Shown here: in pieces, positions 1 through 5,226 of the stretch
Position numbering within the stretch: position 1 is the first letter of the stretch
Layout: each line of letters opens with the position of its first letter
Assembly: GCA_020058315.1 (NCBI GenBank)
Contig: JAGVEK010000305.1
Location: forward strand, 1 to 5,340
Direction of reading: 5' to 3'
Origin: Candidatus Zixiibacteriota bacterium
Lineage (GTDB): Bacteria; Zixibacteria; MSB-5A5; WJJR01
DNA: 5,340 nt
Notes under the pieces: generated by a model
What the model was told of the DNA's origin: nothing
Databases searched by the model: none
The model's input: only the letters and a program-made list of their open reading frames with translations
Made by a program: the position numbers and the translations under genes

Positions 1-78
1 GCCTGTTCCATCACGATCCTGTTCATGAACTTCCTCTTTACCCGCCTGGTGACCCCGTTCTTGAGAGGCTTGATGTAG
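1..78 (+). CDS. mlaE: MlaE-type ABC transporter permease, C-terminal end (partial)
   Basis: The window opens inside a gene. Frame 1 reads 25 codons and ends at TAG (76-78). The visible tail is hydrophobic: FMNFLFTRLV followed by TPFLRGLM. This fits the last membrane helix of an MlaE-family permease, whose C terminus typically ends in a helix of this kind. MlaE is the inner-membrane permease of the Mla phospholipid transporter and contacts the MlaF ATPase and the MlaD ring. The tail alone is too short to prove the family. The assignment rests mainly on context, because an MlaF-like ATPase begins only 4 bases after the stop and an MCE protein follows downstream. Its start lies outside the window. 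Confidence 0.65.
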   Translation, partial: ACSITILFMNFLFTRLVTPFLRGLM

Positions 79-82
79 CGAT

Positions 83-916
83 GTGTCGATTGCATCCAAT
101 CCAGTTCCGATGTTCAGAGCGAGTGCTCCGGCGGGTTCTGCCATGATCCGATTCGAAAACGTCTCATTCAGCTATGGCATCAAGCCGATTCTCACCAACG
201 TGAGTTTTAAGGTCGATCCAGGCGAAACCGTGGTGGTCTTTGGCATCTCCGGCTCCGGCAAGAGCACGATCCTCAAGCTCGTCGCCGGTCTCATCCGACC
301 CCAGGCCGGGCGGATCTTCATCAATGGGCAGGACATGTCCCAGGTGTCCGAGGACGATTGGCAGCACCTGCGTCCCCAAATCGGATTTGTGTTTCAGGGG
401 GGAGCGCTCTTCGATTCAATGACGGTCGGCGAGAACGTTGGTTACTACCTGCTGGAGCACACCGACAAATCCATGGACGAAATCGAGACCACCGTTCGTC
501 AGACACTCCGCTTTTTGAACCTTTCGGAGGACCTGATCGATGTTCTTCCTGATTCCCTCTCGGGCGGGATGCAACGACGCGTTGCCATCGGCCGGGCCGT
601 GGCCGCCGTCGACCCGTTGATCATGCTGTACGACGAACCCACCACCGGACTCGATCCGATATCCACACGGGCGATCACCGAGATGATCTTCAAACTGAGA
701 GATGTTAAGAAGGTCGCCTCCATCATCGTAACTCACGAGATCGCCGATGCCTTCGGAGTCACCAACCATTTCGTCGTTCTGCATGATGGCCAGGTCATTT
801 TCAACGGTGGGAGCACTGAGATGCTCAAGTGCCCCGATGTGCACGTGCGCGAGTTCCTCGCTCCTTTCCTTGACTCCGTGCGTGCCCTCCCAGCCAGCCT
901 TAACGGAGCAACCTGA
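83..916 (+). CDS. mlaF: MlaF-type ABC transporter ATP-binding protein
   Basis: This is the cytoplasmic ATPase that would power lipid movement through the MlaE permease. All ABC motifs are visible, numbered from the GTG at 83: Walker A GISGSGKST (54-62), Q-loop glutamine Q105 in FVFQGGALFDSMTV, signature LSGGM (159-163), Walker B LIMLYDE (179-185), D-loop GLDP (189-192) and H-loop H218 in VTHE. The FQGGALFDSMTV stretch followed by an LxEH segment, and signature LSGGMQRRVAIGRA, are typical of the MlaF/Ttg2A branch rather than of general importers. The length (277 aa) is normal. The start is uncertain. GTG 83 has a GAGAGG about 14 bases upstream, ATG 110 has no clear ribosome site, and ATG 143 begins exactly where the conserved domain does (MIRFENVSFSYG). 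The residues before ATG 143 are low in conservation signal. The gene follows the permease almost without a gap, so the two are surely co-transcribed. The family call is firm; the lipid substrate is inferred. Confidence 0.9.
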   Translation: MSIASNPVPMFRASAPAGSAMIRFENVSFSYGIKPILTNVSFKVDPGETVVVFGISGSGKSTILKLVAGLIRPQAGRIFINGQDMSQVSEDDWQHLRPQIGFVFQGGALFDSMTVGENVGYYLLEHTDKSMDEIETTVRQTLRFLNLSEDLIDVLPDSLSGGMQRRVAIGRAVAAVDPLIMLYDEPTTGLDPISTRAITEMIFKLRDVKKVASIIVTHEIADAFGVTNHFVVLHDGQVIFNGGSTEMLKCPDVHVREFLAPFLDSVRALPASLNGAT

Positions 917-1186
917 TGGGAAGAAATCTGCCGCAAGGGGGGGCGGGCAGCCGGCCGGACGCACTCTGCGGGGAAGGCTGTCTAAGGCGGCTGGCTGTCG
1001 GGGCGTGGTCCCCCGCCCTTTCTCGCCAGGATCGCAATGTCCTGGGTGCATCTTGTATCCGGCGTTGTTTTCTCTTCGCCAATCGAGGTTGCATCCCGTA
1101 TTGAATGGATGATCGATTATGATTAGCTTAATTTGTTGTGTCCTCCTGCCAGTGGAGGGAGTGTGATTCGAACGAGGACGGGATCC
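917..1186. other. Intergenic spacer between the ATPase gene and the small Cys-rich gene
   Basis: This 270-base gap is long for a position inside an apparent transporter operon. It starts with a G/C-rich part containing small dyads, the clearest being CCAGGA (1026-1031) and TCCTGG (1040-1045) around an 8-base loop. No T-run follows directly, so I do not call a terminator. The last 60 bases are distinctly AT-richer, with TATGAT at 1118-1123 resembling a -10 box. No good -35 sits at the right distance (TTGCAT at 1089-1094 is 23 bases away). A separate promoter for the downstream genes is possible but unproven. I see no coding region with support. Confidence 0.4.
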
Positions 1187-1510
1187 ATGGGTGGATGTTG
1201 CAGCGCAATCGATGCTTTGGCCATTCAATACGTCCGTGAGATTGCCGTTGTCCTGAGGACGCGCAATCTCGACAACGTCAAGACTTTCTACCGCAAGTGG
1301 AAACAATCCATGGAGATGGACCCCATGCCGGATGATCGCCATCTCGAAATTGACATGCACAAAATGATCTGCGAATTGCCGGCTCTCGAAGATCTGCACG
1401 CCGAATCGCTCGAATGGCTGAAAACGCATGACGAGGCGTGGGACGTGCGCGACAACAACTGCGATCATGGCTGCAACCCCGGTTCCTGTGGCCGGAAGGC
1501 GGTGGGATAG
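1187..1510 (+). CDS. Small Cys-rich hypothetical protein inside the Mla-type locus
   Basis: I do not recognise this 107-aa protein. It looks genuinely coding: third codon positions are mostly G or C, as in neighbouring genes, and the composition is normal. It begins MGGCCSAIDALAIQYV, so C4 and C5 are near the N terminus. The middle is charged and probably helical. It ends with a cluster C92, H94, C96, C101 (NCDHGCNPGSCG) that could bind a metal or form disulfides. One more cysteine is C62. I see no signal peptide or membrane segment. ATG 1187 is preferred because GAGGA (1174-1178) lies 8 bases upstream. A GTG at 1163, with GGAGGG only 3 bases before it, and a TTG at 1133 are in-frame alternatives. 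It lies between the ATPase and MCE genes on the same strand, which hints at a transporter-linked role, but that is inference. An unrelated passenger gene is equally possible. Confidence 0.65.
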   Translation: MGGCCSAIDALAIQYVREIAVVLRTRNLDNVKTFYRKWKQSMEMDPMPDDRHLEIDMHKMICELPALEDLHAESLEWLKTHDEAWDVRDNNCDHGCNPGSCGRKAVG

Positions 1511-1533
1511 GACGATGCGGCGCTGCGTCGATT

Positions 1534-1662
1534 CCCCTCACCCCCGGCCCCTCTCCCCAAATGGGAGAGGGGAGATGAAAAATTCGCCGTTGGCTGCTCG
1601 CCCTGGATTTCACGGCAGCAAGCCCCCTCTCCCGTGTGTGGGAGAGGGCTGGTGTGAGGGCG
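1534..1662. repeat. REPIN-like inverted pair of C-rich hairpins
   Basis: There are two strong hairpins. The left is CCCCTCTCCC (1548-1557) with GGGAGAGGGG (1563-1572) around CAAAT. The right is CCCTCTCCC (1625-1633) with GGGAGAGGG (1640-1648) around GTGTGT. Each is flanked on its outer side by the same word in opposite orientation: CCCTCAC at 1535-1541 and GTGAGGG at 1654-1660. The block is therefore a near mirror image about position 1598, as expected for a REP doublet. C-rich hairpins of this general form recur in intergenic regions of many GC-rich bacterial genomes (general knowledge). The element ends about 20 bases before the MCE gene start and just before its ribosome site, so the transcript there could be strongly structured. 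Confidence 0.8.
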
Positions 1663-1681
1663 TACCGAGGAGAGTGTCTCG

Positions 1682-2617
1682 ATGAAACGTAGCGGCCGAG
1701 TGGCATGGGGCGAAGTGCGTGTTGGGCTGGTCATCATCTTTGGCTTCTCGGTCGTGATGTGGGCGGCCTTCACCGGCTCCGGCATGTCCATTTTCAAGAA
1801 GAGTGACCATCTCGAAGCGCTCTTCGACGATGTCAGCGGCTTGACCACCGGCTCCCCGGTCTGGCTCGGCGGTATCGAGGTCGGCAATGTGTCCGATATC
1901 AAGTTCATTGAGGAGAACGGCAAGAGTGGTGTTCGCGTCACGATGGCGATCAAGGACAATGCCTGGCGCATGGTCAGTAAGCACAGTCAGGTCTCGGTGG
2001 CGACCATGGGACTGATGGGGGACAAGTACGTTACTCTGTCCACGCGCCAGCCCGGGGATTCGCAGGCCGAGCCCGGGGATGTTCTCCCGACACGGGTCGC
2101 CGATGACATGACCAGCGTCTTTGCCAGTGTGCCCGACTTGATGAAAAACCTCACCGAAACCACCACGCGGCTCAATGCGATTCTCGCCCGCGTGGAAAGG
2201 GGAGAGGGGTTTCTCGGACGGATGACCACCTCCGGGGAATCGTCCGACGAAATTGATTCGCTGGTGGCCTCGTCGCGCCGCTTGATGGCGGGATTGAACG
2301 ATTCACAGAAGCACCTGATCCACTCGGTCGATGCTGCCCAGGCGTCATTCGACTCGCTCTCAAACGGTATCCTCCACGGTGGCGGCACCCTCTCGCGCCT
2401 CGTCTGGGACTCGACTCTCTACACCGAGCTGACCGCAATGACCCGCCGCATGAATTCACTGGCAACACGCCTCGACTCCGACAGCGGTACCCTGGGCAAA
2501 CTCACAACCGACTCCACGATGTACGTCGAAATCCGCCGCCTCGTCACCGAAACCCGCACTCTCCTCGACGACCTCCGCGCAAACCCGAAGAAGTATTTCA
2601 AATTCAGCGTGTTTTAG
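1682..2617 (+). CDS. mlaD: MlaD-family MCE-domain protein, periplasmic lipid-binding subunit
   Basis: This 311-aa protein has the standard MlaD plan. A short cytoplasmic N terminus is followed by one membrane helix (about 13-32, RVGLVIIFGFSVVMWAAF), then an MCE domain (about 40-121). The domain contains LFDDVSGLTTGSPVWLGGIEVGNV and ends with the typical LMGDKYVTLS. A long, probably helical C-terminal part follows (about 140-300). MlaD proteins form a hexameric ring that holds lipid and sits on the MlaE permease. In the C-terminal part a short motif recurs three times: GEGFLGRMTTSGE (174-186), GGGTLSRLVWDSTLYTEL (233-250) and SGTLGKLTTDSTMYVEI (268-284), a pattern seen in longer MCE proteins. 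The tail LRANPKKYFKFSVF is also typical of this group. ATG 1682 has an excellent ribosome site, GAGGAGAG (1667-1674), 7 bases upstream. It completes the set with the upstream permease and ATPase genes. No MlaB or MlaC gene is visible here. Confidence 0.9.
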   Translation: MKRSGRVAWGEVRVGLVIIFGFSVVMWAAFTGSGMSIFKKSDHLEALFDDVSGLTTGSPVWLGGIEVGNVSDIKFIEENGKSGVRVTMAIKDNAWRMVSKHSQVSVATMGLMGDKYVTLSTRQPGDSQAEPGDVLPTRVADDMTSVFASVPDLMKNLTETTTRLNAILARVERGEGFLGRMTTSGESSDEIDSLVASSRRLMAGLNDSQKHLIHSVDAAQASFDSLSNGILHGGGTLSRLVWDSTLYTELTAMTRRMNSLATRLDSDSGTLGKLTTDSTMYVEIRRLVTETRTLLDDLRANPKKYFKFSVF

Positions 2618-2655
2618 TACCAGCGACGAATCTCCAGCTCCGTGGGGGTGCCAGA

Positions 2656-2687
2656 TCGTAGCCCATGGCGCAAGCCATGGGATACGA
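2656..2687 (+). repeat. Single REP-type hairpin with GTAG head
   Basis: A compact hairpin is formed by CCCATGGC (2662-2669), loop GCAA (2670-2673) and GCCATGGG (2674-2681). The stem continues outward past one G/A mismatch with TCGTA (2656-2660) pairing to TACGA (2683-2687). GCAA is a stable GNRA tetraloop. GTAG (2658-2661) stands directly before the stem, matching the GTAG/GGAG tetranucleotide known to precede REP palindromes served by RAYT transposases. It lies 38 bases after the MCE stop codon, so it may also stabilise or end that transcript, although no T-run follows. Confidence 0.75.
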
Positions 2688-2720
2688 GCCCGCGAGAAGT
2701 GATTGCATTTTCTCCCCTTG

Positions 2721-2765
2721 TGGTCGCAAATTGTGATCTCAAACATGAGCTGGGGCCGCCCAACA
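2721..2765 (+). pseudogene. Possible relic of a second ORF6N gene fragment
   Basis: This untranslated stretch reads, in the same frame as the downstream ORF6N gene, WSQIVISNMSWGRPT. That resembles RSQTVISKIGRGGRR inside the intact gene. At DNA level TGTGATCTCAAA (2732-2743) is identical to 3008-3019, and the flanks match partly. It may be the remains of a deleted ORF6N copy, an operator, or chance. The fragment is short, so confidence is low. Confidence 0.3.
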
Positions 2766-2795
2766 AAGCTCTCCACGGAGAAAACGAGGCACACG

Positions 2796-3326
2796 ATGCC
2801 ACATTCTGAAATCCAGCCTCCCGAAATCCAAGACCGCATCCAATTCATTCGTGGCCAAAAGGTCATGCTGGACAGTGACTTGGCGGTGCTGTACGGAGTG
2901 GAAACGAGGACGCTTATTCAGGCCGTGAAACGAAACCGTGATCGATTCCCGGTCGATTTCATGTTCCCGCTGGTTCGCGCAGAGTACGATGCTTTGAGAT
3001 CACAGACTGTGATCTCAAAGATAGGGCGAGGAGGCAGAAGATATTTGCCCTACGCCTTCACCGAACACGGCGCCGTCATGCTCGCCAGTGTCCTCAACTC
3101 CCCACAGGCCATCGAAACCAGCGTCTACGTCGTGAGGGCATTTGTCCAACTACGCGAACTGGCGACCACGCACCGCAAACTTGGCGACAAACTCGCCGAA
3201 CTCGAGCGGCGTGTTGGCAAACACGACGAATCAATCCGCTCCCTTGTGATGGCCATTCGTCAGTTGATGTCGCCCCCGGAGCCGAAACGGCGGCGCATCG
3301 GTTTTCACAAAGAAGTCAAAGACTGA
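2796..3326 (+). CDS. ORF6N (KilA-N-associated) domain protein
   Basis: This is a 176-aa protein of the ORF6N family, a presumed DNA-binding domain first described in phage and large DNA virus proteins and also common on bacterial chromosomes. Numbered from ATG 2796, the domain covers about 12-96. It holds the characteristic pieces RGQKVMLDSDLAVLYGVETR, LIQAVKRNRDRFPVDFMF, LRSQTVIS, and RYLPYAFTEHGAVMLASVLNS. Residues 119-158 are heptad-like and likely form a coiled coil for oligomerisation. The tail is basic (PKRRRIGFHKEVKD). ATG 2796 is chosen because GAGG (2786-2789) lies 6 bases upstream and family homology begins shortly after it. The frame stays open upstream to 2703, but that part has no family resemblance at the N-terminal end. 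The exact cellular role of bacterial ORF6N proteins is not established; regulation of DNA or of its own gene is plausible. It stands alone, without phage genes nearby. A perfect palindrome lies within its coding sequence. Confidence 0.9.
   Translation: MPHSEIQPPEIQDRIQFIRGQKVMLDSDLAVLYGVETRTLIQAVKRNRDRFPVDFMFPLVRAEYDALRSQTVISKIGRGGRRYLPYAFTEHGAVMLASVLNSPQAIETSVYVVRAFVQLRELATTHRKLGDKLAELERRVGKHDESIRSLVMAIRQLMSPPEPKRRRIGFHKEVKD
2992..3020. repeat. Perfect 29-bp palindrome inside the ORF6N gene
   Basis: CTTTGAGATCACAG (2992-3005) is the exact reverse complement of CTGTGATCTCAAAG (3007-3020), with a single A (3006) in the centre. It encodes ALRSQTVISK of the ORF6N domain. A degenerate dyad with the same 3-base core spacing, GGTCGCA (2722-2728) and TGTGATC (2732-2738), lies upstream of the gene. 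It may be a protein-binding site, a cruciform or RNA hairpin, or a by-product of codon choice. Confidence 0.85.
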
Positions 3327-3358
3327 CACCGGATTCGCCGGAAGTCGCCGCGCAACGG

Positions 3359-3422
3359 TGAGTCAGTCCACAGGGCGGCTTGCACAATTGCCCAATGGAC
3401 CGTATTCTCCTCTGAGTCAGTC
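3359..3422 (+). promoter_or_regulatory. Candidate promoter flanked by a 10-base direct repeat
   Basis: TGAGTCAGTC occurs at 3359-3368 and again at 3413-3422, 54 bases apart. Between the copies are TTGCAC (3380-3385) and TATTCT (3403-3408), separated by 17 bases, which resembles a weak sigma-70-type -35/-10 pair for the gene starting at 3440. The boxes match consensus only partly (3 of 6 and 4 of 6), so this is a tentative call. Confidence 0.25.
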
Positions 3423-3439
3423 ACGATTCACTCGAAACC

Positions 3440-4438
3440 ATGCCCGAACGCCTCAACCACACCGAACGCCTCCAGGCCCTCATCGAAGGTGTGAAACCCG
3501 ACCGCCCGCCGGTTGCGCTGTGGCGGCACTTCTATCCGGACGAGAACTACCATGCCCAGTTCGCCGAGGCGATGATCGACTGGCAAAAACAATTCGACTG
3601 GGACTTCCTCAAGATCAACCCCAAGGCGTCGTATCATTACGAACCCTGGGGCGTGCGCATGAAGCTCAGCCCTGACAGTGTCACCAAACCAGTTCGGATC
3701 AGACCGGCGGTCACGCAGTTGTCCGACTGGGCGAACGTCCAGCCACTGCCTGTTACTCACCCTGAGTTCGACGCGCAACTGCGCTCCATCGTCTTGATTC
3801 GAAGAGCGCTCCCCCGCCCCTTCCGGATCGTCATGACCGTGTTCAATCCCATCTCCATCGCCGGTGACATGGTCGCCTCGGATGAAGTGCTCCTGGAGCA
3901 TTTGCGTGAATCGCCCCAAACCGTGGATCGCGCCCTTCTGGCGATCCAGTCCACATTCGTCCATTTGGTCCATGAGTTCCGCAATGCCGGCGCAGACGGG
4001 ATATTTTTCGCCACCACGCAGTGGGCATCCGCCAATCGTCTCACCCCCGAGGAAGTCCGCCGGTTCGGAATCGAAATCGACCGTCCGGTCTGGGATGCCG
4101 CCGGTGCCGATGCCTTCAATGTCTTGCACATCTGCGAACGCAACATCTACCTCAAGGAATACTCTGAGTTCAAAGCGGCCCTTACAAATTGGGACACCTC
4201 CGACCCAACCAATCCGACACTCGGCGACGCCTTCGAGTTCCTGCATCGTCCCGTGATGGGTGGCATCGCGCACGAAACCGATCTGGTCAGCGACACGCCC
4301 GACCTATTGCGCGACAAAGTCCGCCGCCTCATCGCCACGCACCGGGGCATCCCCCTCGCTGTGGGGCCAGGCTGCGCGATCCCGGTCACCGCACCTATGG
4401 ACAACGTTCAAGCGGTCCGCGACGCCGTGAACCCATGA
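3440..4438 (+). CDS. Uroporphyrinogen decarboxylase-superfamily protein, corrinoid methyltransferase-like
   Basis: This 332-aa protein has the URO-D fold signature: an N-terminal TERLQALIEGVKPDRPPVAL, a central EFRNAGADGIFFATTQWAS (179-197), and a C-terminal GPGCAIPVTAPMDNVQAVRDAV (309-330). It lacks the MRQAGRY motif of true HemE. It does have H230-x-C232 (LHIC) and C312 (GPGC), which fits the His-x-Cys...Cys zinc site of MtaA, MtbA and the methyltransferase part of CmuA. In those enzymes zinc activates a thiol that receives a methyl group from a corrinoid. A zinc-dependent methyl transfer role is therefore more likely than haem synthesis. No corrinoid protein or partner methyltransferase is present in the window, so the methyl donor and acceptor are unknown. 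No clear ribosome site precedes ATG 3440, but family homology starts within the first ten residues and no better start exists. It is slightly shorter than typical relatives (about 340-350 aa) yet complete at both ends. Confidence 0.85.
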   Translation: MPERLNHTERLQALIEGVKPDRPPVALWRHFYPDENYHAQFAEAMIDWQKQFDWDFLKINPKASYHYEPWGVRMKLSPDSVTKPVRIRPAVTQLSDWANVQPLPVTHPEFDAQLRSIVLIRRALPRPFRIVMTVFNPISIAGDMVASDEVLLEHLRESPQTVDRALLAIQSTFVHLVHEFRNAGADGIFFATTQWASANRLTPEEVRRFGIEIDRPVWDAAGADAFNVLHICERNIYLKEYSEFKAALTNWDTSDPTNPTLGDAFEFLHRPVMGGIAHETDLVSDTPDLLRDKVRRLIATHRGIPLAVGPGCAIPVTAPMDNVQAVRDAVNP

Positions 4439-4481
4439 ACCCCATGCTCTCGACATCGATTGACACGAATCCGACACAACA

Positions 4482-4635
4482 TCTGATAACACCCCGCTTC
4501 AGCGGGGTGGTGGCGCATACTCTTCCCCCATTCGCAACTGCTTCAGTGACCGGATTGTCCCATTCAAAGCCGCTGAAGCGGCTCACGGGAATCACGCACT
4601 CGTGCCACCCCGCGCTGAAGCGCGGGGTTATCAGA
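4482..4635. repeat. 154-bp composite inverted repeat of four GCTTCAGC-type hairpins
   Basis: The ends are TCTGATAAC (4482-4490) and GTTATCAGA (4627-4635), exact inverted copies. Inside are four hairpins. They are ACCCCGC-TTCA-GCGGGGT (4491-4508), a degenerate ACTG-CTT-CAGT (4537-4547), AGCCGC-TGAA-GCGGCT (4568-4583) and ACCCCGCGC-TGAA-GCGCGGGGT (4607-4628). The left two carry TTCA and the right two carry TGAA in the loop region. Their centres are mirror images about position 4558.5 to within half a base. This is a REPIN- or MITE-like unit filling the gap between the UroD-type and GAF genes. No target-site duplication is evident. The outer hairpins could also act in transcript ending or stability. 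Confidence 0.85.
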
Positions 4636-4729
4636 GAGAGGTTTGAGGGTGCCCCACCCGAATGGTGGGAGAGATCAAATTCACCGCATCCTCACCACTT
4701 CACCGAGCCATCAACCAGGCGGAGGAAGA

Positions 4730-5209
4730 ATGCCGGACTCTGACGACAATCTGTTGATGGCCCCCAATCTCTTGAACGAAATCGACCAGATTATCCAACA
4801 GCCGATCTCTCCCCAGGCCCGCCTCGATGAAATCGTCGCCCTCCTCTTCAATCGCATCAGCCGCTACACATGGGTCGGCATCTACCTCATGGACGGCGAC
4901 CACCTGGTGCTCGGCCCGTTCCGTGGCAAACCCTCGCCCCACACCCGCATCCCGCTCAATCATGGCATCTGCGGCGCGGCAGCATCGCAAAAACAGACGA
5001 TCATCGTCCCCGATGTAACCGTTGATCCGCGTTTCCTCGCCTGCTCTCTGGAAACCCGCTCCGAGATCGTCGTGCCAATCATGGACGGCGAAACCTGCCT
5101 TGGAGAAATCGACATCGACTCCGACAAACCCGATGCCTTCGACGAATCCGACCGGCAATTCCTTGAAGCGGTCGCCAATCGCCTGGCACCCCTGCTCGCC
5201 CCCCGCTGA
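4730..5209 (+). CDS. GAF-domain protein, free-methionine-(R)-sulfoxide-reductase-like
   Basis: This 159-aa protein consists of a short leader and one GAF domain. It follows the fRMsr (MsrC) family pattern closely: TWVGIYLMDGDHLVLGPFRGKP (48-68), TRIPLNHGICGAAA (72-85), PDVTVDPRFLACS (94-106), SEIVVP (111-116) and GEIDIDSDKPDAFDESDRQFLEAVANRL. fRMsr enzymes reduce free methionine-R-sulfoxide in the cytoplasm using conserved cysteines (E. coli C84, C94, C118). Here C81 matches C94 and C105 matches the catalytic C118, but the C84 position reads SPHT and has no cysteine. C123 is an extra cysteine elsewhere. Activity with the remaining pair is plausible but not certain, and a redox-sensing or ligand-binding GAF is the alternative. 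ATG 4730 is preferred because GGAGGA (4721-4726) sits just upstream, with a short 3-base spacer. The frame continues upstream to a TTG at 4643, but that stretch lacks homology and follows directly on the repeat. It appears to be a single-gene unit. Confidence 0.85.
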   Translation: MPDSDDNLLMAPNLLNEIDQIIQQPISPQARLDEIVALLFNRISRYTWVGIYLMDGDHLVLGPFRGKPSPHTRIPLNHGICGAAASQKQTIIVPDVTVDPRFLACSLETRSEIVVPIMDGETCLGEIDIDSDKPDAFDESDRQFLEAVANRLAPLLAPR

Positions 5210-5226
5210 TCAATTCAACGGCGCCC

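Noticed and set aside
917..1132. Small plus-strand frames in the spacer after the ATPase gene
   Set aside because: They have no ribosome site, are rich in Arg/Gly/Pro, and resemble no family.
416..1468. 350-codon open frame on the minus strand
   Set aside because: It lies antisense across most of the ATPase gene and the small Cys-rich gene, has no recognisable domain, and its composition is that of a GC-rich shadow frame.
1465..1984. Minus-strand open frames across the C-rich hairpin pair
   Set aside because: Peptides such as SPLPHTGEG and LSHLGRGAGGEG are the usual translation of this kind of repeat, not a gene.
3428..4273. 281-codon open frame on the minus strand
   Set aside because: It is antisense to the UroD-family gene, which has clear homology. 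The minus-strand product has no motif and is explained by codon bias.
4482..4635. CRISPR array
   Set aside because: The repeated units are inverted rather than direct, differ in sequence, and are mirror-symmetric, so they are not repeats with spacers.
4189..4743. 184-codon open frame on the plus strand
   Set aside because: It overlaps the UroD-type gene in another frame and then reads through the four-hairpin repeat. Its Arg/Pro/His-rich product is not protein-like.
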